This document shows positions 1 through 10,470 of a DNA stretch of 64,000 nucleotides, piece after piece (within the stretch, counting starts at the first letter, position 1; each line of letters starts with the position of its first letter). Made by a program: the position numbers and the translations under genes. The DNA comes from Amphirosellinia nigrospora (lineage: Eukaryota > Ascomycota > Sordariomycetes > Xylariales > Xylariaceae): assembly GCA_004123355.1 (NCBI GenBank), contig SCHM01000007.1, positions 62,001 through 126,000 on the forward strand, read 5' to 3'. A model generated the notes under the pieces. It had not been told where the DNA came from and did not search any database. It was given only the letters and a program-made list of their open reading frames with translations.

Positions 1-519
1 TCTTGTAGCTGATGCCAATTTTATCAATAAAATTTAGATTTAGCAATGGAAAGTCCTCTTAGGAAATCGTCAACCACAAGGGAAAATGGAAGAAGATGAT
101 CCGGGTCTTCGGGACCCGAAAGCTCGGAGGGCCGAGACGTGGTATAATAACAGACACAGAGCATTATATAAGTAATGGCACTTATAATATTACGACCTGC
201 TTAAATGCATAGACGGGAAAGGAAATTGAGTTTTCATTATTTTTTCTTTCTCATCTGACTACCTGGGGGTGCCACCTCCGCTGTCTGTCCGGCCCCATCC
301 CGTGTCTCGCTGTATCCGCGAGTTCCTCCCCCGACTGTTAAGAACAATGATAGTAACGGATAACTTGATATGAGATAATTGTATCTCAACCAGAACATAT
401 CCGCCTCGAAGAGCCTCGCCTTCCATCTGCTGCCTTTCTTGGGCAGACATGTCTCACGTCCTGTCACCCAACGGTCATTTCCTACTTTCTAATTCCCTTT
501 GCCTAAGTAAGGACAAACT
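1..519. other. AT-rich intergenic DNA at the left edge
   Basis: No gene is supported. Short open frames on the minus strand lack splice context, codon character or a recognisable domain. The stretch lies 3' of the RiPP precursor gene, so it probably holds its 3' untranslated region. The cluster could continue beyond the window edge. Confidence 0.5.
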
Positions 520-899
520 TTACTCGTCGTAGCCGTAGCTATTCCAGACGCCGTCAAGCGAGGTGAAGAGGCCAGCGTCAACCTCCTCAGGATCCTTCTT
601 GGCAAGCTTGATGATGTTGTGCGCGGCGCGCTTCAGCTTCTTCTTCCCATCGTAGCCGTAGCTATTCCAGACACCGTCAAGAGAGGTAAAAAGACCGGCG
701 TCGACCTGCTCAGTAGTGCCCACTGTTCAGGAAATGTTGGCTTAGCTATGCCTTTTCCCTTTGGCTTTGGAGTAGTCTCGTTCTCATCTCTGTTTCTGCC
801 TGCCTAGCAAGGGCGAAGAGGGCGTGGGGACATACCAGGAACAGCGGAGATGGAGCCAACCAGAGTGAAGGCAATGTAGAGGACACTAGAAAGCTGCAT
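520..899 (-). CDS. Dikaritin-like RiPP precursor peptide with signal peptide and two identical core-type repeats
   Basis: Spliced gene: exon 1 at 836-899, a 112-base intron (723-835) with GTATGT donor and ACAG acceptor, exon 2 at 520-722, about 88 residues. Exon 1 encodes a typical secretion signal (MQLSSVLYIAFTLVGSISA). Exon 2 holds two perfect copies of VDAGLFTSLDGVWNSYGYD. The first is followed by a Lys/Arg-rich KKKLKR site and the second is preceded by a KK-containing linker. A signal peptide plus repeated Tyr-containing segments between dibasic Kex2-type sites is the known architecture of ustiloxin, phomopsin, asperipin and epichloecyclin precursors. The neighbouring UstYa-family genes are the expected partners. 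The mature product is likely drawn from the NSYGYD end of each repeat, which is inference. The frame is intact. I do not recognise this exact core. Confidence 0.78.
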
Positions 900-1517
900 T
901 TCGAAATACGTGGCGTTCTCTCGCAAAGTATTAATTAGAGCCGGCTAAGGAGCTGAGTTGCGTACCTAGGTAGGTTTGAAGGCTATACCTAACTTGATAA
1001 AAACTAGATTAGCTTCTTACTTCTTAAGTTAACAACGATGGCTTCGATTATTCTCATACAATAGATAGGATGAGACTCCGACTATAGCCACACGCTACAA
1101 GACCGCGCTGCTGGAGATTACTCTTACCTCGGATGCCACATCTGATTATCTTGAAATTGTCAGCATAAGTGACTATCCCTGTCATTCCCCGTGAACAAAG
1201 TAATCTAAACAAGCTATAAGTGTGACCCGCTTAAAAGTAACCGGATCTCTCAGATCGACCAATGACAATGGACAGCGTAAGCCCAAGTCTGCTGCTCGCT
1301 ACGGGTGCCGAATACAGTTCTCGTGCATGATGAGCCATTATTAGAAGCGATGATTATACACGCCTGTATTTTTCAGGGTCTCTGGGTAGCCTACGGAAGG
1401 AAAAGATTCCTAGAAACGTCCTATAGTTGTATAGACCTCCGAAATATGTTATGCATGTTCTCAAGATCAATGGCGTAGCAGCTTCACACGTAGTTGCTAC
1501 TAGACGCCTCTTTTAGG
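900..1517. other. Intergenic, upstream of both the precursor (-) and the first UstYa gene (+)
   Basis: The precursor and the first UstYa-like gene are transcribed away from each other, so this 0.6 kb is probably a shared bidirectional promoter. I could not identify a specific transcription-factor site or a TATA element with confidence. Confidence 0.45.
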
Positions 1518-2463
1518 ATGTCTCTTCAAAGCAGCTCATCATATCAACCTCTCCCCTCTAGTGAATCTGTCGACGGCAGCTCGGTAGATGAAGCGATAGT
1601 AGTCCCATCGAAGTTATGCCATTCGGCAAGCAATTCGAACTGGGCCATTTTCTTTCTGTCCCTTCTGCTCCTCATAACCAATTCCTTCTGGGCTTGGAGG
1701 ACGAGCTATACACCAACCTTGGAGGCTCGATTATCACCAGTTAATCCATATCGGGACGATAGTTTTGAAGTCAGAGAAGAGAATTGTGAGCAGCTGGACC
1801 CTAAGAGAGACGGATGCGAATTGCTGAATTGAGCGTCAGACCCCCCTTTTCGCAGAATATTGCAACCGATATATCAAGACACCGAGTTTAACGAGGAGGG
1901 TGAAAATAAGGAGGGTGCAGATAGTCTTTGGAAGGGACTTTTCCCAAGTATGTTCAAACCCCGAAATCTGCTCCCACTGCCTTATTGGTCACACTTGATC
2001 TTTTACTAACAGAAGGAAACTCAAAAGATGGAAATGGCGTGATATCCCTAACCAAGTCTGAAGCTCAGGAGCGCGGGCTGCACGACACTGCTGATGACCC
2101 CGCATCGAGGGCAATTCACTCTACATCATCGCTGGCTTTCACACGATGCACCGCGTGGTATGTGACGGCTCCTCCCTGGTCCTCCCGATTATGCAGTCTC
2201 CTCTAGATTTATTATATACTGATAGTTTTCTTCTTATAGCCGTCCTGCGCAATTCGCTGTGGCATTACCATCTCGGTCATAACCAGACGGCCCCATGGAG
2301 CCATCTCGTCCACTGCTTAGACATGATCAGGCAGACGCTCATGTGCAACATGGATACGAAGTTGATGCGGCTGCATGACCCGGATACGTTTGCTGATGGG
2401 CAGTTGCATGTTTGCAAGGACTTTTGGCAGCTTCGTGAGTGGGCGGATCAGCACGCTGGTTGA
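1518..2463 (+). CDS. UstYa-family (DUF3328) oxidase-like protein A
   Basis: The protein begins with the Ser/Pro-rich cytoplasmic leader usual in the family (start chosen at the second ATG, giving MSLQSSSSYQPLPSSES), then a single membrane helix at about residues 41-58. Introns fit at 1786-1839, 1948-2012 and 2162-2239. Family landmarks follow in order: a DSLWKGLFP block, NGVISLTKSEAQERG, a YIIAGFHTMHRV block where the first HxxHC normally lies (here the Cys is Arg), and the second motif HLVHCLDMIRQTLMC. UstYa proteins catalyse oxidative cyclisation of RiPP cores in ustiloxin-type pathways. One frame change occurs at a run of four C at 2098-2101 with no possible intron, so either the gene is broken or the run is one base short. 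It is transcribed divergently from the precursor. Confidence 0.72.
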
Positions 2464-2966
2464 ATCGGCAAGCCTGGCTTAGACACAGTTAGATAATGAA
2501 TGATTCTGCAAATGTTACCTAGGCTTAGGATTACATCGAGTTTTTCATAATTCCGATCATCTAGGTATTCACTAGTACAAGAGCTTAACGTGATATAGAC
2601 TGTTGAATGAATTTCAATCTAACACCTATGCAGCCCTGACTGTATCCATGTCAATGGAAGCATAGACAAGCTAGATAGCCCGCGCCAAGCAGCAACTACA
2701 CGAGAATGAAGAGCGCCGCCCTACCCCCTGCTCTCTGAGTACCTATATTTATACGTAATAGACAAGGCCTCTTGCCCCTGCTCCTCACTGTGAGCTTGGA
2801 AATCTGCTTCCCCTCCTCCTTTCGTACACGGCTGTATCGGGGCCACACGGTAAACACCGCACAACCCTCTGTAGGCTTTGCCATTTTCAATCGGACAATA
2901 GCTGGTGTCGACATTGCGTCGGGCATGGTTTCAGTCGGGAATAATTCGGGACCGGTAGTGAATCAG

Positions 2967-4982
2967 TCACTCTACTTTACTCAAGGGCCAAGAACGATTC
3001 GGCACTTGAAGAACACGCCTCCCGCCGTCGCACATGGCGAGGAAGGCATGTGCTATACCCTCGCGCTCTCGCAGCGCCCTGAACGGCAGTTGACGGCTTA
3101 CCTGACGGGCAAGGCTCTCGTGAGAGACTACTGGGTCGTGGATCTCGGCGATGGAACTTGCAGTGCGAGCCGAGTTCAATACCATCGTGAACGAGAGATT
3201 GCTACGTTGGCGCACAGACGCACTTACGATGGATTTGGTGTTGGTCTTCTCACTAATTGCTCCGAGTGCTGGTACTTGAACAGCCTCATAACCTGCCGAT
3301 CGGAATTCCCCAGCATATTTATGAGGTATAGCCGCTGAAAGAGCTTCGCCGCCGAGCCCTATATGATAAGTAGGGCGGGATCGTGTCAGTAAATTCTCCC
3401 TAGAGCCCGGCAGATCGCGCGCTCAAGTGTCATTTATCACTCACAGTTGCATGCGTAATCTCTATCCCCATACACAAGGTGAATGCGGACGCCGTCGTCG
3501 AGTGCCCTGCCCAGTACTGCGACGTAATCTCCATGTAGATTGTCGCCAGTTCGCGTAAAGGCAGCCGCGGCCACATTGGACTAATCTGTGAAGTTGACTG
3601 GCGCCCCGAGCTCATCTAAGACATGCTGCTGTTTAAGATAGGCATAGTACGTATGTAGATTGGGGTCCGAGAGGTAGCGCGACGGATAACCGATATCGAA
3701 GAAACCCCTGCCGCTATCAGCCACCAGGTTTGCTACAGTCCGCCCACAATAGGCGTTGGCGTCGTGGCAAATGGTGTTCGTCGACATGGTGGCCCCGAGA
3801 TATGGCATTGGCCCTAGCGCACTTCGGCATGCCTGGATACGAGACTTGCAGCCCCCGGTTCATCCCATGAACGCATGGCGCTTCTATGCTTGGTTTCGTC
3901 AATGAGTTCAAGTCCGTACGTGTTGTTGTATGCCATCTCTGGGTAAGCCGGCAGCTGGACTAGCGGATCAACGCACGCGTCTATGGCGCTAAAGTGTATC
4001 TGCGGCTCCGCCGACTGATTCTCTGAACGTTTGGTCATGGCGAAATCATAGAGAGCCGGTGCATAGTGGCCACCGTATGACGCCGCCCAGAGTCCAATTT
4101 CACGATTGTTCGATTTGAACTCTGGGAAGTCTTGAAGCCACGCCGTGAGCGTGACCCATAGTGCTCGGATCGCTGTCGCGGTCATGTTCATTGCCGTATC
4201 TGTATCCGCGGCCCCTTCGCCTACAATGCCTGGCTCAGTCATCATTTTACTGTTCCCTTGGGCGTTTGTCGAGAGGCTTTTGTCTCGTGACCAAGTACCA
4301 CGGATATCCATCGTGGCGTTCATAAGGACATCATAGCTAAAGCCTAGTGAACAAGAGCATCAGCAGTTTGGCAGCAAGGTGTGTCCTGTCCAGCTTGTAC
4401 CTGTGTTGACGGGTTGGTCAATATATAGCATGTTTGAAACTTGGTTCCATGACAAAGGGTTGGCATGAGTGCTTCTCCCTGTGAGATCAACCCGACAGGG
4501 GCCATTTTCTCGTAACAAGGGGATCGCTGTTGAGAAACAAGTTAGCCAGCATGAAGAGGAGGAGAATTAAAGCAAGTCGTTTTGGGGATTCCATACTACT
4601 TGGAGCCTGAGAAAGGAAAGCTGCCGTTAGCGACCGCCTTCCTTACTACTTAGGTACGTTGGTCAAGGGTAAAGGCGAGTAGGGAGTACTCACGCCGGGA
4701 CCGCCGTTCACTATCGCAAACGATGAGCATCACTCTAGCAGCGTCGACATCATCGAGAACCTACAGTATATCGTCAAGGGGGCCGTTTCTGGGTCTTTTT
4801 GGCTTTCGAAGAACCAGAAAAGGTATTGATGGGGCGCGGCTGGTCCAAGCCGACGGTGCGCAATGTGTCTGCCGGAAGGTAAACATATCCAGCGAAACCC
4901 TTCGCCGTCGAAGACGGTGGCAGGCACAGAGATACTTGTTTGAAGCTGATCTGAGCACCCTTAAACAATGTAGAATTGACAA
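2967..4982 (-). CDS. Serine carboxypeptidase (peptidase family S10), frame-disrupted
   Basis: Family S10 blocks appear in order on the minus strand: GYVYLPADT, LFWFFESQKDPETAP, NGGPG split by an intron, RENGPC, NPLSWNQVSNMLYIDQP, the nucleophile block GLWAASYGGHYAP (Ser near 4078), NNTYG, CKSRIQACR, CHDANAYC, VNFT, and the catalytic Asp block YGDRDYACN. Several 45-75 base introns fit GT-AG rules. The catalytic His block near 3180-3220 is not readable in frame, and the 5' exon with the signal peptide is not found. Frame changes lie at an A4 run (4818-4821) and a C5 run (3852-3856), and there is an in-frame TAG at 3581-3583. Carboxypeptidases of this kind act in the secretory pathway. Beside a Kex2-type precursor, trimming of C-terminal basic residues is a plausible job, by inference. 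Confidence 0.75.
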
Positions 4983-5054
4983 TTATATAGTCTTCGTGTC
5001 TGCTTCGGGGTACCGTATTAGCTATTACTAGGTGCCTTAGGTACTATTACTAAA

Positions 5055-5385
5055 GTAAGTGTCAAGTACTAGCGTACTCTTCAGCTAATTCTAACAGAGG
5101 GATTGAACCAGTGCGTATACAAGGGAGCATACCAGAGTAGTTTCAGAGGGTCTAATAGATTAAGTTGAACCATGGAATCTAGTGTGTAGTTTTATGTTTA
5201 TACTTGTATGTGTGCGAGCACACGGAACATGGCTAACCCGCGTAGGGTAAACCGAGCATACCAAGCCCGATCACGGGCTTGGCCATACCCGAGCGTACCA
5301 ATAGGTTCCGTATGCTCTGTTTCTACCTGAGCAGGCCAGCGATGCTGGCGCCTCAGTTAATGTGGGGCTACTCCGTCACAGTAAG
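5055..5385 (+). mobile_element. Solo LTR, family 1, copy 1 (LTR 5060-5380)
   Basis: A 321-base unit starts TGTCAAGTACTAGCG and ends CTCCGTCACA. It has TG...CA termini and is flanked by a perfect 5-base direct repeat GTAAG (5055-5059 and 5381-5385), the classical footprint of a solo LTR. Three further copies of the same family lie at 15154, 34887 and 47017. No internal retroelement domain is attached. It lies just upstream of the S10 gene's recognisable 5' end. Confidence 0.85.
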
Positions 5386-6219
5386 TGAGCAGTCGTGCTC
5401 ACGCACCTCGTATTAAGAACAGCTACGGTTTCGATAACCAATGGCAGGAGAAGTAATGTACTGTCCATAACCTAATAGTACAACTGGATCTAAACAAAGC
5501 GAACATCATCGCATCGTCAACATTGTCGTCGTTCTTGTCGTTATCACACTGTTCGGTCGCCCAAATACCTTTGCCAATTTCGTGCTTCAACTCGGGGCTC
5601 GCGCTCGACACGGTACAAGAAATCTCTTACGAGTTCTTGAACGGTGTTGGTGTGCAGGTTTCAAGGCGTTATGGTGATGCTTACACACAGTACGAATAGC
5701 TTGCATCGTATCCCTACTCCGCACCCAGACATTTGCCATGGAGGGTTACCCTCACCTGTCTAGACTCCCATGCGATCCCGCCAGCGACATTATAGAGCGG
5801 GTCTACTACCACAGCATCATGCAGCTTGATTATTCCCTCGCTCCCGTCCGCTTACGCGCTAGACAAGGCAAGGACAAGAGCCCCATGGAGAAATTACTTA
5901 GCAAGCGGCTCTTAGTGCGGCAAGATCAAAATGATTGCACGGCCTTGTTATTGACAAGCAGGAGTCCTAGCTACTACCCGTCGTCTACTATAGCATGTCT
6001 TAGTTAAGTGCTCGAGTTGTTCCCTCAACTTTGTACGATCATTCATATTTCTCTCTCTATGACCTTCGTAGTCAATAGTGCTAGTATTCAAGAGTGATGT
6101 AATCAGAGGTAATAGTAGTATTCTAACAGCTCCTTCTACGTCTTTATTCAGTACCTATCTACCTGATCTAATATCTATCGTTGACCATCCAACAGCTATC
6201 GAGACTCTCGCCTGTAGCC
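5386..6219. other. Intergenic with unassigned open frames
   Basis: Two open frames (5457-5700 and 5738-6007, both plus) have no recognisable domain. Directly after the solo LTR a short frame ends in KNSYGFDNQWQEK (5415-5453). Its NSYGFD resembles the repeated NSYGYD of the precursor, but it lacks a signal peptide or repeat. I assign no gene. Confidence 0.4.
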
Positions 6220-7238
6220 ATGTTATCAGCTATGAAAAATCTTCCCTGGGATCGTGGGGAGGACGACGTCTACGTCCGAATCCCGCTAGGAGAAGGGAGG
6301 ACGGGGACGCGAGGTGTTACCGTACTTGGGAGTGTTGGTCCCATGAAACGACTATTGAGGACGATTCCATTTTGCCAGGTCATCACATTTGTTCTAGGGA
6401 TCTTCTTGGACCTCAGCGCAGCGCTTATCCTCTGGGTCACTCCTTCTTTGACTCGAACAGTACTACATAAAAAGCAGCAAATACACTCCCCAGCTCCGTG
6501 ATCCCTCGGGAGGTCTTCTCGCCTAAGGTCCGAGGCCTAGGTGCCGGATGCCCGATATGTTGGCTTTTCAGAGTTCAGCAATAGCCTATGGCACAACCTA
6601 GTGAAAAGCACGTTTTACTATAAGTTGTTGATGTTCCGGCAAGCCCCTATCCTCTTTAGTGATTTTCCCTTCTCTTCACGGTAATAAAGCAACTTGAAGG
6701 TCTATACTAACGCGGAATACAGCAACTGAGAGAGTATGGATCGAGAAACCCAAAGGATATGGCTTGGGTAAAGGCTTCGAGGCTCCGTTCAATCACAGCG
6801 CCAGGCCGCTTCTCCCACCTCAGTTCTACCAAGTCTCCAACTTGCACCAACTGCACTGTCTCGTAAGTTCATGCTCTCCCTACCTAACCTCCAGATTTAT
6901 CAGCATCATCACAGCCATCGACATCATTGCAATACGCCTTCTTCTCAATATATTCGCTTATCAAAATAAACAGAACATCATACGCGGGCGGTATTTTGAG
7001 CTGTACCTCAATTTACCATCGCTGTCGAAACAGGATGAAGTCGCGGCCGAGGACACGGCGTACCACATGGACCATTGCATTGAGTACCTGCGCATGAGCA
7101 TCATGTGCGGCAGGAGCTGGGACGTCGAGTCCAGCAGTCCACCCGGGACCCACCGAGCTGCGGATAGACCCCTTTAGGCATCCGATCGGGTGGGGTGGAA
7201 TCCGGAATTGTGTCAACTGGGATACATTAATGACTTAG
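6220..7238 (+). CDS. UstYa-family (DUF3328) oxidase-like protein B
   Basis: The first exon encodes a basic N-terminus and one membrane helix (ITFVLGIFLDLSAALILWV), followed by IPREVFSPKV and DARYVGFSEF, blocks typical of the region between the helix and the catalytic motifs. An intron fits near 6601-6722. A further clean intron, 6863-6973 (GTAAGT...CAG), lies inside the first catalytic motif; splicing gives HQLHCL continuous with an NIIR block. The second motif is YHMDHCIEYLRMSIMCG. Both HxxHC motifs are therefore present. Frame changes occur at the C4 run 6488-6491 and near 6530 and 7105. The gene lies between the S10 peptidase and the MFS transporter. As with the other family members, oxidation or cyclisation of the peptide core is the likely role, and which residue it acts on cannot be read from sequence. 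Confidence 0.72.
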
Positions 7239-8058
7239 CAGAAGGGACAGGTTGAGGCGTATAAGAAAACTTAGCCGTCTTGATTTATGCTCAAGTTCGG
7301 GAGGAAACTTGTGAGCTGTGGACGTTGGTACAATACACAGTCGAGTAATAGGTGAGCTGAAGTTTAAAGCTAGAATATGGTACTTGAGACAAGATAGTCG
7401 CCATGCAGCTTCTGGTAGTGCTAAGAATCAGACTGTACATACTCATGTTATTGGAAAGCTTTGCTTTCCCTCGAATAGGTATTTACAACGTAAATTAAGG
7501 ATGAGAGGGAAAGCGAAGCTTGAGAAGTTAAGCCGTGACCCCTAAAACTTTAAATGGATTCTGCAGCCTTCTAATTGGCCAGAGGGGACTCTGCAAGCTT
7601 CTGATTGGTCAAACCTTAATTGAGTAATCAACCACAACGTATTCGCACTAGAAATAGACTGTGTGGCTTACGTACCGCAATAGCGAGTGTGGTCGCTAAC
7701 AACCACTATATCTCGAATACGAATACGACGCTTATATAAGCCGTATTGCAAGCCAACACGGTCAAAGACACGCGTTGCAAAAGGGCCGGCTGGGGCGAGG
7801 GCCGGACCGTGAGGGACGGCGGCCGAGTTCCCAGAGGTCCAACCCTCCGGGCGGAGCCCCTCTGGATGTGTGAATTTACGTCTGGGGAGTAGGAGGTCTA
7901 GGAGTAGGGGGTCTAGGAGGTCTTCCTGACTTAAATCAAAGTGCCAAAGCACTTTGATTTACAACGTATTAAAATAGAGCTTCGCCGGCAAAGCTTTCTA
8001 TTTTAGTGACGACTTGCTCGGCGCTACACGGTATTTAATGGTATTATGTATACTGTTG
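7239..8058. other. Intergenic with two strong hairpins
   Basis: No gene is supported. A perfect 12-base inverted repeat with a 4-base loop lies at 7933-7960 (AAATCAAAGTGC / GCACTTTGATTT), followed at about 7970-8005 by a second one built on AAAATAGA...TCTATTTT. A near-duplicated 25-base segment carrying ATTGG boxes lies at 7557-7612. The minus-strand open frame at 7668-7952 is GC-rich and matches nothing I know. The hairpins lie just 3' of the MFS gene and may belong to a small element or a 3' UTR. Confidence 0.5.
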
Positions 8059-9910
8059 TCAAGGTCTACAGAGCTGGATCGTCATCATTCTCTCTCTCAT
8101 CTTCAGTAGTATAAACGGGTTGGTAAGCATTGACACACCAGCCATATACCAGATCAAGGAGAATGCGACCAAGCCCAACCCAGAGCTGACCAAATACGGG
8201 AGTCCCTTTAAAACACCTTTTAGGTCGAACGACTTGATTAATATCAACGTCACATCCGACTGGCCACAATGTGCACCGTCGTCTCGACCAAACTGATGGT
8301 GGCATAGAGCTCTGTCAGGAGATCGGTAGCACAAAATCCGCTTAGCAACGACTTGAACGTGTCGAAGGACCCAACAGAAAGCGCTGCAAACGACACAGCT
8401 AAGATGTATACCCCGTGATTCGGCGAAAGGCCGATCCCCAGAGAACTCAGGGTAAACGCCGCCACACTCATGCGGAGAATGGTGACTTCCATCTTCTGCG
8501 TATGACCCTTGTACCTGGAGATGAGATGTGCCGTCGAAATGGGTAGACTAGCAAGGGTAATGAGGCACAACACTGCAATGTACGCGTTGACGTATACGAC
8601 AGCTGAAAAGGTCCACGCAAAGCGGTGGACGAGCCACTGCGCCTGTAGCATCTGTACATCCTCGGCCAGGACCTTAATGACGAAGAATAGCAGGCCGCTG
8701 GCTATCATGGGTTTGCTTAACAGCCTCCGGTATCGCACTAATGTAGAGGCAATCGTGGTGGCTACGCTGCTTGTGGTGTCTGCTATTTCCGTCGTAATGT
8801 CATTGCCACCGCCTAGGTCGGAATCTCTGGCCTCTTGTTCGCGTGCATCGTCGTCGGAAGGGAGTAGATGATGATCTGAGCCTGTGCCGCTTTCCCGATA
8901 AGCTTCGATTACTTTCGTCCTGTCGACGTCTCTCCCAAACAGGGCAATCACTGGTAGATTGAGCGCATATATGATTATGGCCGCCGGAATAACTACACCG
9001 GCATTACTGTCGAGGACCACGCCACAGAGAGCAGTGCCGCCTGCTCGACCCAAGACCAATAATGTTGAGACTAGGTAAAAGATCTAGGCCCTTCAGTGAT
9101 AGAAACAAATTCAATCATTAGTAGAAGCCGATTATGAAAGCCTGCCGATCTAAAAGGAAGGCCTTAGAACGTACCGTGTCGAGTATTGTCTGTCGGGCGA
9201 GAAGCGAATTAAAGAGGACTTGGGCCACTGGGAAACCACCGCCGACAGGCTCGATAACCCGAAAAAGCAAGACTAGCTCTAAGCGCACCGTAGATTCAGC
9301 GGCAGCGTGAGCTATGCGATTGGATATTATTTCTCCGTTCGATCTGATGGGAGATGGGATGGCGAAAACCATCCTGGGGGCGAGAGCGCTAAGGTGCTGG
9401 GAGCCTTACTTACAAACGAATAAGAAGTAAGCCATGGAGATTATGGATGTCGTAACGCTGATAAAAAGCAACGGATACTTGCTCACTCTCTCCGCGATCC
9501 ACGCATACGGCAGAGAAAGGATAATTCCTATTCGTCGCAAAGTATGGGTTATTACTCGGCTCGATTGCTGGGGTTTCCCAAATTCCATATTTTCAATGCG
9601 ACCGGTTCAACAGAATGAAACCTATGCCAGACTAAAAGACTACTCCTTCTCTTTCAAGCTCTAAGTAAATAAATAAATAAATACCTTGAACCGAGGTGAC
9701 AATCTCAATCCAGCTGTAGGTAGTGGCCAACCGCGCTTGCGCAGGGTGGTCCTGTCGACAGTCATCGCTGGCGAGAGCGCGGCAGATGGCATCTTCAAGA
9801 ACAGGGACGCGCGTCGTCTCAAACACGGTCATGCCCAGCCTAGAGAAGAAGACGAGAATAGAGATCGGGCCTGTGCGGAGCACGGCCTTGTATAACGCCA
9901 ACCGCATCAT
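8059..9910 (-). CDS. Major facilitator superfamily transporter, cluster-associated
   Basis: At least four exons on the minus strand give a typical fungal MFS protein. The N-terminal helix is followed by a Cys-containing loop. A SLPYAWIAERVSKYPLLFI block matches the loop between helices 2 and 3. FRVIEPVGGGFPVAQ matches helix 4. An acidic central loop (about 8790-8930) separates the halves, and the C-terminal half ends with GLPYLVSSGLGLVAFSLIW. The usual helix count is 12; intron edges are not all resolved, so I did not count them exactly. A frame change near 8262 separates the last segment. Transporters of this type accompany ustiloxin-like clusters and are presumed to export the product at the plasma membrane. 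Here that role is inferred from position. Confidence 0.72.
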
Positions 9911-10099
9911 GATGTTATATGTTGCACTATCAAATCATCGAGACCTGTAGTTCTGTGGGAGCTGCGACTACAAGTGATGGCGGTTTTATCGCCAGAGGAG
10001 GCCGACTTTTAGGCTCATTTTCTTGGATCACGAGGGGTTATACTTCACACAGAGTGTGTATGTGTTTTTAGGAAACATACCGACAATCGCGTTTTTTGA

Positions 10100-10470
10100 A
10101 TCATAGACCTACGAACACACGCGCAGACTTTTGCAGACTTCCGCAGACCTACGCATACGTATACGAGGCTGTCAACCGAGCCCCGCGTAGACCTACGCGC
10201 ACGGGCCAATATCCACAGACTAGTCCCTTTGCTAGTACGTATAAGGGCTAGGTCGACAGAGCCGTGTATACGTAGGTCTGCGGAGGTCTGCGAGATGGAT
10301 GACTTGCAAACGCGCATGTGGAATGGGTGCAGCCGATGGATTTGTCCCCCGTGTCTGCTTCGCTAGACCGTTCGCCAGACCCTCTGCCACCCCGTACGCG
10401 TAGGTCTGTGTAGGTCTGCGTGGGTGTTCATAGGTCTGCAGAGGTCTGCGTAGGTCTGTAAGGGCTACGA
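10100..10470. repeat. Dyad array of GTAGGTCTGCG-type repeats
   Basis: The left arm (about 10107-10195) contains several copies of GCAGACCTACGC-type units. The right arm (about 10272-10465) contains the same unit in reverse orientation (GTAGGTCTGCG), so the whole reads as a degenerate large inverted array. The inner end of the right arm runs into the 3' coding end of the aldo-keto reductase. A few similar GTAGGTCTGTG units also occur near 48,565-48,605. Confidence 0.65.

Noticed and set aside
237-467. A small minus-strand ORF next to the precursor, considered as a second precursor
   Set aside because: No signal peptide at the start, no repeats, no dibasic-flanked cores.
2772-3338. A 188-codon open frame on the plus strand
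   Set aside because: It is antisense to the 3' part of the S10 peptidase, has no recognisable domain and no splice context, so it is a shadow frame.
5060-5380. Read first as a MITE with imperfect inverted repeats
   Set aside because: TG...CA termini and exact 5-base duplications at three of four copies fit a solo LTR; the apparent inverted repeats are weak.
7668-7952. A 94-codon minus frame near the hairpins
   Set aside because: GC-rich, no domain, no conserved motifs; not supported as a gene.
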